Source: Sphingopyxis sp. CCNWLW2 (lineage in GTDB: Bacteria; Pseudomonadota; Alphaproteobacteria; Sphingomonadales; Sphingomonadaceae). Taken from it: a stretch of 64,000 nt of DNA. Shown in pieces: positions 54,098-63,448 of the stretch. The notes below the pieces were generated by a model. It did no database searches and was not told where the DNA came from. It worked only from the letters and a program-made list of their open reading frames with translations. Location: the NCBI RefSeq assembly GCF_037095755.1, contig NZ_JBAWKJ010000003.1:744001-808000 (forward strand), in the 5' to 3' direction. Position numbers and translations under genes: made by a program. Every line of letters begins with the position of its first letter. The stretch's first letter is position 1.

Positions 54098-55497
54098 CCT
54101 CTCGCCCCGCCTTCTATGGTGTCGCGATCGCTTTTCTCGCCGCTGAAAGCTGCCAGCTGTCCGAGCTGTAGAGGCTTCAGGGGTGGACGGATGCGATAAT
54201 AATCGACCAGCGATGGCGTTTCGCCCTTGCTGGCGGCAATAATCTCGGTTGTCGTCAGTCCGCACATGCGCCCTTGGCACGGTCCCATGCCCGGCCGGAT
54301 GAACGATTTTACCTGATTGGGCCCCGGTGCGCCGAGATCGATCGCCGCGCGGATTTGGCCAGCCGTCAGCTCCTCGCAGCGGCAAACCACCGTGTCGTCC
54401 GCGGGAGCCAGAATCTGGGACGACGGCGCGTACAGCGTTTCGAGAAAGGGTCTGATCGTCGCCTCGCGCCGTAGCTCCCCCCGGATCGCGGCCGGATCCG
54501 AGGCGATGGACTTTCCGGCCTTTTCGGCAATCCGCAGACCGGCTAACCGCCCCTGGAGTTCCGCAGCCAACGCGCCGCCGATGCCGCCGCCGTCCCCGGC
54601 AACATAGATTCCGGGAACGCTCGTTTCACCATAGCTATCGAGAACCGGTGCAAAGCAGCGCTGGCGTTCGTTCCATATATGCTGGCAACGCAATAACCGG
54701 GTTATTTGCTGGTTAGGCACCACACCCTGATGGAGGGCAACCAACTCAACCGGCAGTTCGTGATGACCGCCGCCGGACTCAAAACATAGTGTTTCGGCGC
54801 GCTCATTGCCGCGGATCGAAATCGATGTCGCATCCCGATAGACTGGCAGCCCCGCCCGCCGGACCGTCCGCATCATCTGGAGCCCCTTGCGCAGATACCC
54901 GATTGCGGCGCCGTTGAGCGCCAATTTCGCGAGAGCCGCGATGTAGCGTGAACGCGGTACCGTCTCGACAATGGCCCGCGGTTGCATATCGGCGGCGATC
55001 ATCTGGGCAGCGAACAACCAGAGCAGCGGCCCCGAGCCGACCAGAACGGCATTATCGGGCACCCGCCCGTTCGCTTTGAGCATGATCTGGCATGCACCGA
55101 CGGTGACAACGCCGGGCAGCGTCCAGCCCGGCAGCGGCGTCGATCGTTCTATGGCGCCGGTGGCGACGATCAGCGCACCCGCCGAGAAGCTCGTAAGAAT
55201 ACCGGCCTTCGAATAGAATATCTCCAGGTCGGGATTTACATTCACGACCGTCGCGCCGGAAAGATACACCGCGCCGCTGGATCGGAATTCCGCTGCGAGG
55301 TCGCGGCCGCGGGCGTAATCCTTGCCAAGGATTTCGAGGCGCAACGCATCCGCCGCCTCGACTGCGCGATATATCTGGCCGCCCGGCTCGGGCTGCTCGT
55401 CAAGAACGATGGTCGAAAGCCCCGCGCGGGCGCTTTCAATCGCGGCAGCCATGCCGGCGGGCCCCGCGCCGACGATCGCAACGTCATACTGGTTCAT
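54094..55497 (-). CDS. NAD(P)/FAD oxidoreductase subunit with BFD-like [2Fe-2S] domain (OoxA/HcnB-like)
   Basis: This 467-residue protein has an N-terminal FAD site (DVAIVGAGPAGMAAAIESARAG), a second dinucleotide site (AVLVGSGPLLWLFAAQMIA) and the GIYVAGDGGGIGGALAAELQG segment. The C-terminal BFD-type cysteine cluster reads TVVCRCEELTAGQIRAAI and GMGPCQGRMCGLT (CxC...C...C). It overlaps both flanking subunit genes by four bases. It is thought to shuttle electrons from the catalytic subunit. Confidence 0.85.
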   Translation of the reverse strand: MNQYDVAIVGAGPAGMAAAIESARAGLSTIVLDEQPEPGGQIYRAVEAADALRLEILGKDYARGRDLAAEFRSSGAVYLSGATVVNVNPDLEIFYSKAGILTSFSAGALIVATGAIERSTPLPGWTLPGVVTVGACQIMLKANGRVPDNAVLVGSGPLLWLFAAQMIAADMQPRAIVETVPRSRYIAALAKLALNGAAIGYLRKGLQMMRTVRRAGLPVYRDATSISIRGNERAETLCFESGGGHHELPVELVALHQGVVPNQQITRLLRCQHIWNERQRCFAPVLDSYGETSVPGIYVAGDGGGIGGALAAELQGRLAGLRIAEKAGKSIASDPAAIRGELRREATIRPFLETLYAPSSQILAPADDTVVCRCEELTAGQIRAAIDLGAPGPNQVKSFIRPGMGPCQGRMCGLTTTEIIAASKGETPSLVDYYRIRPPLKPLQLGQLAAFSGEKSDRDTIEGGARG

Positions 55498-55790
55498 GCC
55501 GGCGCATCCGGTCCGGCCGGCTGACTGCGGACGACCATGCCCTGCCTGACTTGCAGCATGCACGCCTGGGAGTTGAAAGCGCCGTCCACCTCGACCAGAC
55601 ACTCGAAACACGCCCCCATCATGCAGAAGGGCCCGCGCGCGACGCCGGAGATCGGCGATTTGCGGACGGAAATTTCCCCTGCTGCGAGGAGAGCGGACGC
55701 GACGCTGTCGGTCGCCGTCGCGCGGACTGGCTTGCCGTTGAAAGTGAAGGTAATATTCTCTCCGGACGAACCTTGTATTTGTTTTAACAT
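55494..55790 (-). CDS. Small [2Fe-2S] ferredoxin-like oxidase subunit (OoxC/HcnA-like)
   Basis: The 98-residue product has the plant-ferredoxin-type cysteine pattern in GPFCMMGACFECLVEVDG and a fourth Cys in FNSQACMLQV. ATG 55790 follows CAGGGGAAACG. It is the first gene of the oxidase operon and divergent from the LysR gene 206 bases away. Confidence 0.82.
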   Translation of the reverse strand: MLKQIQGSSGENITFTFNGKPVRATATDSVASALLAAGEISVRKSPISGVARGPFCMMGACFECLVEVDGAFNSQACMLQVRQGMVVRSQPAGPDAPA

Positions 55791-55996
55791 CGCGTTTCCC
55801 TGGGGCCTGGACTCGAATTTTCGGCAGTGTTTGCTCCGCCTGGCTTGACGGATCGGGAGCGCCACGCCGTCATTCGCGACCCGACGTGCCGATCATGGAA
55901 GGGGAGGGCTATGGGCTTGCAAGCGGCAGCAGTATTCGCCCATATCATATTCGTCCAAGTCGAAATTTTGCGTCGAACATTCTGTCAGGATATACT

Positions 55997-56926
55997 ATGC
56001 CGCGGCACATCAACCTTCGTCAGATCGAGGCCTTCAAGGCACTTATCGAAAGTGGCACCGTCAGCCGCGGTGCATTGCTGTTGAACATCTCACAGCCGGC
56101 CATGAGCAAGCTGATCGCCCATCTGGAGTTCGATACCCAGCTGAAGTTGTTTGATCGCGTGAAGGGACGGCTCGCCCCGACCGAGCATGCAATGCGCCTC
56201 TATGACGAGATCGGGCGCGTTTTTGCCGGTGTTCGGCAGGTGGAAAGCGCCGTCGAGGCCATACGCCGGGAAGAGCAGGGGCGCATTGCGATCGGCGTTC
56301 TCCCCGCGCTGGCAGGCTCCTTCGTTCAGCGCGTCACCACGGCGCTCCTGCAGGAACACGGCAATATATTCTGCTCTATCGAGTCGCTGGGATCGCCCTG
56401 GATCGTCGAGCGGCTCATATCGCGAAAACTCGATATCGGCTTGGTGAGCAACGCGATCGACAACCCCTATGTCGCCCGCGAGCCGCTGATGGAGCATGCG
56501 CTGGTCTGCATCATGACCCCGGACCACCCCCTCGCTGCGAAAGCGGTGATCCGGCCGGGAGACCTTCACGGCGAGCCTTTTATCTCGTTCCATCCGGAGA
56601 CCGACATCGCAGCCCTTGTCGATACTATGTTCGATGAGCACGAAGTGCGTCCGAATTCACACGTGGTGGCCAACGTGACACCGACAGTATGTGAGCTCGT
56701 GGCAGCCGGGCTCGGCGTATCGATCGTTCATCCGCTGTCGTTGAGTGGTTTCGAACATCGCCTCGTGGCGAGGCGTTTCGCGCCGACGATACCGTATCAC
56801 TTTCAACTTTGCCGCAGCACGGACAGCCGGAATGCGCGCCTCGTCGAAGCCTTCGTCCAGCAGGCGCGGGCAATAGCTCTTCAGATTTCGAACACGATGC
56901 TGGGAGGCCCGCTTCCCGATCCATGA
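55997..56926 (+). CDS. LysR-family regulator of the amine-oxidase operon
   Basis: Start ATG 55997 after AGGATATACT gives 309 residues with the HTH INLRQIEAFKALIESGTVSRGALLLNISQPAMSKLIAHLE and a normal effector domain. Divergent orientation from the three-subunit oxidase operon is the classic LysR arrangement, so it probably controls that operon. Confidence 0.88.
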   Translation: MPRHINLRQIEAFKALIESGTVSRGALLLNISQPAMSKLIAHLEFDTQLKLFDRVKGRLAPTEHAMRLYDEIGRVFAGVRQVESAVEAIRREEQGRIAIGVLPALAGSFVQRVTTALLQEHGNIFCSIESLGSPWIVERLISRKLDIGLVSNAIDNPYVAREPLMEHALVCIMTPDHPLAAKAVIRPGDLHGEPFISFHPETDIAALVDTMFDEHEVRPNSHVVANVTPTVCELVAAGLGVSIVHPLSLSGFEHRLVARRFAPTIPYHFQLCRSTDSRNARLVEAFVQQARAIALQISNTMLGGPLPDP

Positions 56927-57312
56927 CCGGTCCGGGCCCGGTCTCCTCGCGTAGCTTTCAATAGCGTCCACGCTCGATCAATCGAGAGCGCCGGCCCACG
57001 CCACTCCAAAATGACCGGCCGCGATCTCTCCGAACCGACTCCGAAGTTCCTCCGTCCCTCATCGCCGGGACGTGCGTCGACGGCTTCGCAATCGACGCCT
57101 GTGGTGAAACGCGGGAATCGAATGGCGTCGCATGTGGAATTTTACGGCCGGCCTTGGCTTGGCCCGGCGCTGCAACCTCCGCGCATTCTGCACCCTGCTC
57201 AAATAGTATAACTCTGAAGAATAGACAGGCCGATTTTCCGACTTTGACAGAATTAGGTCATCGCTCTCATTCTGGGCCCCTCAAGGCAGAAAACGTCAGA
57301 GGAGGGGTTAAG
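56927..57312 (+). promoter_or_regulatory. Leader/promoter region of the third large TonB receptor gene
   Basis: No gene seen in 386 bases. CTCGAT-CA-ATCGAG at 56973-56986 may end the lysR transcript. TTGACA at 57244-57249 is a good -35 box, but the matching -10 (TCATTC) is poor. A ribosome site GAGGGGTTAAG precedes the receptor ATG. Confidence 0.35.
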
Positions 57313-60222
57313 ATGGCCAAGACCAGCATTCGCGCGATCCGTTTGGGCAGGACGCGTTTCTTCAGCCTGAGCGTAAGCGCATTCGCTCTTCTTGCTATTC
57401 CGGCCGCAGCCTTCGCTCAGGAGGCCGACGCTTCGGACGCCCCGGCCCCGGTAGCGGCGCAGGATGACAGTCCGGTATCCCAGGAGCCGCCCGCCGCGAG
57501 CACGTCCGATGTCTCGGAAATTACCGTTACCGGCACGCGCGTGATACGCGACGGATATGAAGCGCCGACGCCGACGACGGTTCTTGGCGCCGAGGAGATC
57601 AACAAGAAGGCACCTGCCAACCTTGCTGATTTCGTCAACCAGCTTCCGTCACTCTCCGGCAGTGTGAACCCGCGGTCTTACTCGGCGGCGATCAGCCTTG
57701 GATCGGCTGGTATCAACGCCCTCAATCTTCGGGCGCTTGGTTCCAATCGTACGCTCGTCCTTCTCGACGGTCGCCGCGTCGCCGCGTCGACCGCGAGCGG
57801 GCTGGTCGACATCAACACCATTCCGCAGGCGCTGGTAAAGCGGGTCGATGTCGTCACCGGCGGCGCGTCGGCGGACTGGGGTTCGGATGCCGTCGCCGGC
57901 GTTGTGAACTTCGTGCTCGACAAGGATTTTACGGGCATCAAGGGAACGATCCAGGGAGGCGTCACCACTTATGGCGACGACCGCAACTACAATGTCTCGC
58001 TTGCCGCCGGCACCCGATTTGCGGACGGCCGGGGCCACATCATGGTGAGCGCGGAAATCGCGCATAACGAAGGTATCGCGGGCAATGGCGAGCGCGACTG
58101 GTACAATGGCGCAAAAATCTTTGCCAATCCGAACTACACGGCGACCAACGGCCAACCGCAGTTACTGGCGCTGCCGAACGTCGGCTTCACGACGGCGACG
58201 CCCGGCGGCATTATTACGAGCGGACTGCTCGCAGGAACCTACTTCGGACCGGGTGGCACGCCAACGCGGCTGAACTATGGTTCGATCGTTAGCGGCAACT
58301 TCATGGCGGGCGGCGACTGGCGCTATGCCGATTTCGGCGAGTCCGGTGATCTCGACCCGCGGCTCAGCCGGCAAAGCATATTTGGCGCGGCAAGTTTCCA
58401 GGCAACCGACCATCTCGAAGTGTATCTTGAAGGTTCGTACAGCCGCGCCACGTCGCGCGCGGCATCGACCGATCAATTCAATTTCGGCAGCTACACGATC
58501 CAGCCGGACAATGCCTTCATCCCGGCAAGTATCGCCTCCCAGAATGCGTCGTCGTTCAGACTCGGCACGTTGCACTCGGATCTCGGTCCAATCATTGCGA
58601 GGACCAAAAGATCGTCGCTTCGCCTCGTTGCAGGCGCAAAGGGCGATTTCGAGGCGTTGGGCACCGATTGGAAATGGGATGTCTCGGGCCAGAAGTCGGT
58701 CACTCACGCCGATGCCAGCACCCGGATCACCGTCACGGCGAACCTCCTCAACGCGATCGATTCGGTCCGTTCGCCGACGGGGGCGATCGTCTGCCGGTCG
58801 GCGCTGACGAACCCGAGCAACGGATGCGTGCCCTACAATGTGTTCGGAACCGGCGTGAACAGCCAGGCCGCTGTCGACTATGTTCTCGGCAATGCATTTC
58901 TCAACAGCAAGCTGACCCAGGATGTGTACGCCGCGACCTTGCATGGCGATCCGTTCTCGACCTGGGCGGGCCCGGTATCCTTGGCGTTGGGCGTCGAGCA
59001 TCGCCGCGAAGCGATCTCTGGACGCGTCGATGCGCTGGATGCCGCTTCGCTCGCGACCTCCGTGGCGAACAATGCAGCGCGGATTCCACCATATTTCGCC
59101 GGAAACTATCTGCCTACATTCGGTTCATATCATGTGACCGAAGGCTTTGTTGAAGTGGTCGTGCCGCTTGCAAAAGCGCTCGATTTCAACGGTGCCGTCC
59201 GTGCAACGGACTACAGCACGTCGGGCTATGTGACGACCTGGAAAGCTGGTCTGACCTACAAGCCCGTGGACGATGTCACGTTTCGTATCACTCGTTCGCG
59301 GGATATTCGCGCGCCAAATCTTTCGGAACTTTATCAGGCGGCGGGCGCCGCCGCCGCCGCGGTCAATGATCCGTTTCGCGGCAACGCGCTTGTGCAAACC
59401 TTCCAGGTGACTTCGGGCAATCCCAATCTGAAACCCGAGCGGGCGGACACGCTCGGCCTGGGGGTCGTTGTCGAACCGAGGTTCATTCCGGGCTTTGCCT
59501 TGTCAGTAGATTATTACAACATCGATATCAAAGACGCGATCTCGACGGTTAATGCGGCCGCAGTCGTGGACCAGTGCTTCGAAGGGAACACCGCGTTTTG
59601 TTCCCAGATCACCCGCAATGATGCAGGCGTTATCGCTTCGATCGGCGTGGTGCCGGTCAATGTCGCCAAGCAGATTTCCCGTGGCATCGACTTTGAAGCC
59701 AGCTACCGCCGCCCGCTTTTCGACGGTTCCTTGACCCTGCGTTTCCTCGGCACGCGTTTCCTCAAGAGCTATTCGAACGACGGCATTACCGCTGCAACCG
59801 ATCTCGTGGGCACGAATGGCACCAGCGGAAGCCTTCGAACGTCACTTCCGAAGTTTCGCTACACGGCAACCATCGGTTACGATCGTGATCCCTTCTCGGT
59901 CTTGCTGACCGCACGCGGGTTCAGTGCGGGCAAGATCAATACATCCTATATCGAGTGCACGTCGAGCTGTCCGGCTTCGACAGTCGCTCACCCGACGATC
60001 AACGACAATCATATGCCCGGCGCGATCTATTTCGATGCCAGTATGTCGGTCGATATCTCCAACCAGCTCGAAGCCTTTCTTGCGGTCGATAACATCGCGA
60101 ACAAGGATCCCTATCAAATGCCATACGGCCCCACGATCGGGGCGAACCCCATCAGCGTCAATCCCGTCCTGTATGATGTATTGGGGCGTACCTTTCGAAT
60201 GGGCGTCCGATTCAAATTATGA
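57313..60222 (+). CDS. TonB-dependent receptor (amine-oxidase island)
   Basis: The receptor (969 residues) has a signal peptide ending AAAFAQ, an Ala/Asp/Pro-rich linker, TonB box-like EITVTGTRVIRDGYEAPTPT, plug motifs (TLVLLDGRRVAASTASG, VDVVTGGASADWGSDAVAGVVNFVLDKD) and a barrel ending RTFRMGVRFKL. The layout matches the receptor at 7546 and differs from the STN-type lasso receptor. The paired Cys in external loops (VCRSALTNPSNGCVP, YIECTSSCP) are notable. It probably imports the substrate of the neighbouring oxidase. Confidence 0.88.
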   Translation: MAKTSIRAIRLGRTRFFSLSVSAFALLAIPAAAFAQEADASDAPAPVAAQDDSPVSQEPPAASTSDVSEITVTGTRVIRDGYEAPTPTTVLGAEEINKKAPANLADFVNQLPSLSGSVNPRSYSAAISLGSAGINALNLRALGSNRTLVLLDGRRVAASTASGLVDINTIPQALVKRVDVVTGGASADWGSDAVAGVVNFVLDKDFTGIKGTIQGGVTTYGDDRNYNVSLAAGTRFADGRGHIMVSAEIAHNEGIAGNGERDWYNGAKIFANPNYTATNGQPQLLALPNVGFTTATPGGIITSGLLAGTYFGPGGTPTRLNYGSIVSGNFMAGGDWRYADFGESGDLDPRLSRQSIFGAASFQATDHLEVYLEGSYSRATSRAASTDQFNFGSYTIQPDNAFIPASIASQNASSFRLGTLHSDLGPIIARTKRSSLRLVAGAKGDFEALGTDWKWDVSGQKSVTHADASTRITVTANLLNAIDSVRSPTGAIVCRSALTNPSNGCVPYNVFGTGVNSQAAVDYVLGNAFLNSKLTQDVYAATLHGDPFSTWAGPVSLALGVEHRREAISGRVDALDAASLATSVANNAARIPPYFAGNYLPTFGSYHVTEGFVEVVVPLAKALDFNGAVRATDYSTSGYVTTWKAGLTYKPVDDVTFRITRSRDIRAPNLSELYQAAGAAAAAVNDPFRGNALVQTFQVTSGNPNLKPERADTLGLGVVVEPRFIPGFALSVDYYNIDIKDAISTVNAAAVVDQCFEGNTAFCSQITRNDAGVIASIGVVPVNVAKQISRGIDFEASYRRPLFDGSLTLRFLGTRFLKSYSNDGITAATDLVGTNGTSGSLRTSLPKFRYTATIGYDRDPFSVLLTARGFSAGKINTSYIECTSSCPASTVAHPTINDNHMPGAIYFDASMSVDISNQLEAFLAVDNIANKDPYQMPYGPTIGANPISVNPVLYDVLGRTFRMGVRFKL

Positions 60223-60274
60223 TCTTCGTTCGTTGGCGCGGTCCGGGTTGTTTCCAGCCGGAACGAAACGTCCG

Positions 60275-60313
60275 GTGCTTTATCGGCAGGGCCAGTCCCG
60301 GCCGATAAAGCAC
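60275..60313 (+). terminator. Perfect 13-bp inverted repeat after the receptor gene
   Basis: GTGCTTTATCGGC (60275-60287) pairs exactly with GCCGATAAAGCAC (60301-60313) around a 13-base loop that can itself form GGG/CCC pairs. It lies 53 bases past the stop codon. No T-run follows, so it may be a Rho-assisted terminator or an mRNA 3' end. Confidence 0.6.
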
Positions 60314-60440
60314 ATTGGCCTGGCGATTTCGGCCGGCGGTTTCATTAATCCGGGAGCTCCCCGGATTCTACCGGATGCGCGCAGATATCGATCCTATGCT
60401 CAAAATCGCCTGTCGGCACATCGCCGGTTGGACTGGATAC

Positions 60441-60659
60441 CTATAAGTCTCTGACTAGCCGGGGGTCGACCCACGACGTCGGCGCCTTTCGCATCCGTCC
60501 CCGACGCCGGGATTTTGTCGTTGAAGATGTCTGCGACTGTCCGGCGAGCGGCGCATCGACCGCCTCGGCGCCGAACGGAAGCACGTGGTGCCGCGCGCAC
60601 GCGCCATCGATCCGCGCAATTTTGGCGCGAAGATCGGCGAGGACGGCAGGGTGGCGCAT
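60441..60659 (-). pseudogene. imuA: imuA 5' remnant
   Basis: The first ~40 residues (MRHPAVLADLRAKIARIDGA, then HHVLPFGAEAVDAPLAG) match the start of ImuA, the partner of the ImuB/DnaE2 mutasome. After PLAG the sequence turns into unrelated QSQTSSTTKSRRR. The rest of imuA, and imuB and dnaE2, are missing. The fragment keeps its upstream LexA-like site. I infer a break near 60545. Confidence 0.6.
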
Positions 60660-60690
60660 GATGTCGTAGGACTCGGCACATCGTTTGCTT

Positions 60691-60705
60691 GTTCTCTCTT
60701 TGTTT
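60691..60705. promoter_or_regulatory. Degenerate LexA (SOS) box upstream of the imuA remnant
   Basis: GTTC-TCTCTTT-GTTT matches seven of eight positions of the alphaproteobacterial LexA site GTTC-N7-GTTC, 32 bases upstream of the remnant start codon, where SOS control of imuA is expected. Confidence 0.5.
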
Positions 60706-60829
60706 CTTGTCAGCCAGCCAAGTCAGGCGCGACGCCGCAACTTGCGCCCAACATAAGCGCGATCCTGTCCGGAATGAATCGAGTTTGGCTTGCCAGAGTC
60801 TTGATTGTCGGCCAGATTCAGGGGCTGAC

Positions 60830-61735
60830 ATGAAAATGGATATCGATCATCTTCCGGGGCGGCAGCAGGGCGAACTCCAGCGCATCAAGGATGTGCTGAT
60901 GGAGGAATTCGCGCGGTCTATCGAGCGCGCGACCAAGGCTGAAAAGCGCAACGGCAAGATTCTGAAGATCATCCTGTTCGGCAGTTATGCCCGGGAAGAT
61001 TGGGTTGACGAGCCTGAGAATGGCTATCAGTCGGACTTCGATCTGCTCGTCATCGTCAGCCACGAAGACCTGACCGATATCTCCGATCATTGGTATATCG
61101 CCGAGGATAAGATCCTTCGCGATCCTGAGGTCGGCCGGACGCTCAACATCATCGTTCACACGCTCGCGGACGTGAACCGGGCGCTGACGCGCGGCGAATA
61201 TTTCTGGGTCGACATCCTGCGCGACGGCATATTGCTGTACGAACTGCCGAACCACGCTCTTGCCCAGCCGAAACCAATGACTCCAACCGACGCGTACGAG
61301 ATGGCGGTGGAATATCACTCGGTCCAAATACCGAAGATCGACAGCGCCCTCAAAATTGCGCGTTTCGCGATCGACGAAGGCGAACGAAACGATGCGGCAT
61401 TTATGCTTCATCAGGCGGTAGAGCGGGCTTACGCGGGCTACCTATTGACGCATACGTTCTATTTCCCGCGCTCACATAATATCAAATTCCTACGCTCGCT
61501 GGCGGAAGACCGCGAACCGCGGCTGATTGAGGCCTGGCCCCGTGACAGCAAATTGGACCGACGCCGCTTCGAGCTGTTGAAGCGCGCCTATGTCGAGGCG
61601 CGATATTCGCCGAACTATGAAATCACCGTCGAGGACCTCGAAGCGCTTGCGGCGGCCGCCCGCAACCTGCGCGAGCTCGTCGAGCGACTTTGCCGGGAAC
61701 AACTGGACCGGCTGCGTTCGGCCGCCGGACGGTAG
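60830..61735 (+). CDS. Nucleotidyltransferase-HEPN fusion protein (MNT-HEPN)
   Basis: Residues about 15-140 carry an MNT-type nucleotidyltransferase with LFGSYARED and the metal site SDFDLLVIV (GSx...DxD). Residues about 160-290 carry a HEPN domain (AYEMAVEYHSVQIPKIDSAL... AAFMLHQAVERAYAGYLLTHTF... HNIKFLRSL). MNT and HEPN proteins usually form toxin-antitoxin pairs; here both are in one chain. ATG 60830 and ATG 60836 are both possible. It stands alone between an imuA remnant and an element-type lipoprotein gene. Confidence 0.8.
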   Translation: MKMDIDHLPGRQQGELQRIKDVLMEEFARSIERATKAEKRNGKILKIILFGSYAREDWVDEPENGYQSDFDLLVIVSHEDLTDISDHWYIAEDKILRDPEVGRTLNIIVHTLADVNRALTRGEYFWVDILRDGILLYELPNHALAQPKPMTPTDAYEMAVEYHSVQIPKIDSALKIARFAIDEGERNDAAFMLHQAVERAYAGYLLTHTFYFPRSHNIKFLRSLAEDREPRLIEAWPRDSKLDRRRFELLKRAYVEARYSPNYEITVEDLEALAAAARNLRELVERLCREQLDRLRSAAGR

Positions 61736-61750
61736 CGCTCCGCCCTGCGG

Positions 61751-61999
61751 TCAACCGGGCGTATATGCCTTCCCGTCACCGATAAACCGCTTGCTCCGGG
61801 CTTTCGCGTCGGCCCGGAGAACGGCCATCTCGGCATTGTTACATTCGTCGCCGCGAACCGAGCCATCCTGACACCCGGCGAACACCTCTCGCGCCTCGTC
61901 GACATGCGCGTCGAAATACTGCTTGCTACGTGGCTCTTCCTTCCCTCAGCTCGCCAGCGCGGTTCCGATAAGCATGAATCCAATAACTTGCGTCTTCAT
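61751..61999 (-). pseudogene. EexN/TrbK-like entry-exclusion lipoprotein gene with a stop codon in the lipobox
   Basis: ATG 61999 follows a perfect AAGGAGGGCCTG site and encodes MKTQVIGFMLIGTALAS, then TGA at 61946-61948 exactly where the lipobox Cys should be. The frame continues with GKEEPRSKQYFDAHVDEAR, AGCQDGSVRGDECNNAEMAV and ends DGKAYTPG. The pattern of short N-terminal tail, two Cys and a NNAEMA motif resembles EexN-family lipoproteins of conjugative elements. One base change (TGC to TGA) would explain the loss. Confidence 0.6.
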
Positions 62000-62407
62000 C
62001 AGGCCCTCCTTTGCGAGCCGACAAATTATCGCGGGGCACCACAACGGAGCAACAAAAGACCGCAGAAACTCTCAAATCGAGAGCGATTGTTTGCGCGCAC
62101 GGTCGTCAGGCGGTCGGACATTTGATAAAGGCATCACCGGCCGGGCGGCCGTCGCATATGTGCAAGCCTCGGCTAAAAGCGACGGCGCAAGTTCTCGAAC
62201 TTGTTCTCAACGCCCGGCCTCATTCCACTGAAAATGACGGCTTTGCGCCCGATGTCGGCCGTTCCGGCCTTGATTGGCGTCTTCCGAAAAGATGGTGTAT
62301 CGCGGCGGCTGCATTTCAGGACCGGCATCTGAGTTTGCAGCCCCTTCATCTATGATGGTTTGATCGGGGTCATCCTGGCCTTGAGCATCAAGGAGGGAGT
62401 GACGGCG
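62000..62407 (+). other. Non-coding DNA before the IS110-family transposase, possible bridge-RNA region
   Basis: 408 bases without a convincing gene. IS110-group elements encode a bridge RNA in the non-coding DNA next to the transposase gene, so this stretch may hold the left end and that RNA. I could not define the element ends or an RNA fold by eye. Confidence 0.35.
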
Positions 62408-63448
62408 ATGACGCATTTCGTAGGTCTGGATGTATCGGTAGAAGAGACGGCGGTTTGCGTCGTCGATGAAGTGGGCGAGGTCGTATGCGAGCGCAAGGTC
62501 CCCACAGAGCCTGATGACATTGCGGTTTTGCTGACGTCGATCGGCGGTGATTATGTCCGGGTTGGGATTGAGGCGGGCCCATTGTCACAATGGCTGGTCA
62601 ATGAGCTGAGCGCGGCGGATATTCCTATGATCTGTGTCGAGACCCGCCATATGAAAGCGCTTTTGATCGCCCAGCAGATCAACAAGAGCGATCGTAACGA
62701 CGCACGCGGGATTGCACAGATGATGCGTGTCGGCTTGTTCAAGCCGGTCCATGTGAAGACGCTGGCAGCCCAGGAGCAACGGATGCTGCTCACCAGTCGT
62801 AAGCTGATCCAGCGCAAGCTGCTGGATATCGAGTGCGACATGCGGGGAACGCTGCGCAACTTCGGACTCAAGGTCGGGGTGGTAGGCGCTACCGGCTACG
62901 AAGGACGTGTCCGCGAACTGGTGGAACGCCTGCCCAGGTTGGCTGCGATCGTGGAGCCGCTACTGACGGTCCGACGCGTCATGCGACAGGAACTCGCGGT
63001 TTTGCACAAGATGCTGATCGATATCGTGCGCGATGACCCGGTATGCCGCCGCTTCATGACCGTGCCTGGCGTCGGACCCGTTGTCGCTCTGACCTATCGG
63101 GCGTCGGTCGATCAACCGCACCGCTTTTTACATAGCCGAGCCGTTGGCGCTCATGCCGGCCTAACGCCTAAACGACATCAATCGGGTGAGGTCGACTATG
63201 ATGGGGGCGTGTCCAAATGCGGGGACGCCATGCTGCGTTCCATGTTGTACGAGGCCGCTCAGTCAATGCTGACCCACAGCAAGAAATGGTCATGGCTCAA
63301 GGCCTGGGCCGTACGGGTCGCTCAACGCCGTGGCATGCGCCGCGCGCGGGTTGCCCTCGCTCGACGGCTTGCCGTCATCCTTCATCGCATGTGGATCGAT
63401 GGCACCGACTTCCGTTGGAGCAACGGCGCTACCGCACCGGCGGCGTAA
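62408..63448 (+). CDS. IS110-family transposase (DEDD/Tnp_20)
   Basis: From ATG 62408 the 346-residue product has the RuvC-like DEDD domain (FVGLDVSVEETAV with Asp at about 8, YVRVGIEAGPLSQWL, INKSDRNDARGIAQMM) and the C-terminal Tnp_20 domain with FMTVPGVGPVVALTY, HAGLTPKRHQSGEV and the catalytic Ser region GGVSKCGDAMLRSMLYEAA. The frame is open upstream to 62360, but ATG 62408 is the natural start. It looks intact. The family makes no terminal inverted repeats in most members. Confidence 0.9.
   Translation: MTHFVGLDVSVEETAVCVVDEVGEVVCERKVPTEPDDIAVLLTSIGGDYVRVGIEAGPLSQWLVNELSAADIPMICVETRHMKALLIAQQINKSDRNDARGIAQMMRVGLFKPVHVKTLAAQEQRMLLTSRKLIQRKLLDIECDMRGTLRNFGLKVGVVGATGYEGRVRELVERLPRLAAIVEPLLTVRRVMRQELAVLHKMLIDIVRDDPVCRRFMTVPGVGPVVALTYRASVDQPHRFLHSRAVGAHAGLTPKRHQSGEVDYDGGVSKCGDAMLRSMLYEAAQSMLTHSKKWSWLKAWAVRVAQRRGMRRARVALARRLAVILHRMWIDGTDFRWSNGATAPAA

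Noticed and set aside
52982..55790. Hydrogen cyanide synthase HcnABC
   Set aside because: Subunit order and types are similar, but the DAO-type subunit is shorter (371 residues), and RidA, MFS and LysR neighbours fit opine or hydroxyproline-type oxidases better. Not excluded by sequence alone.
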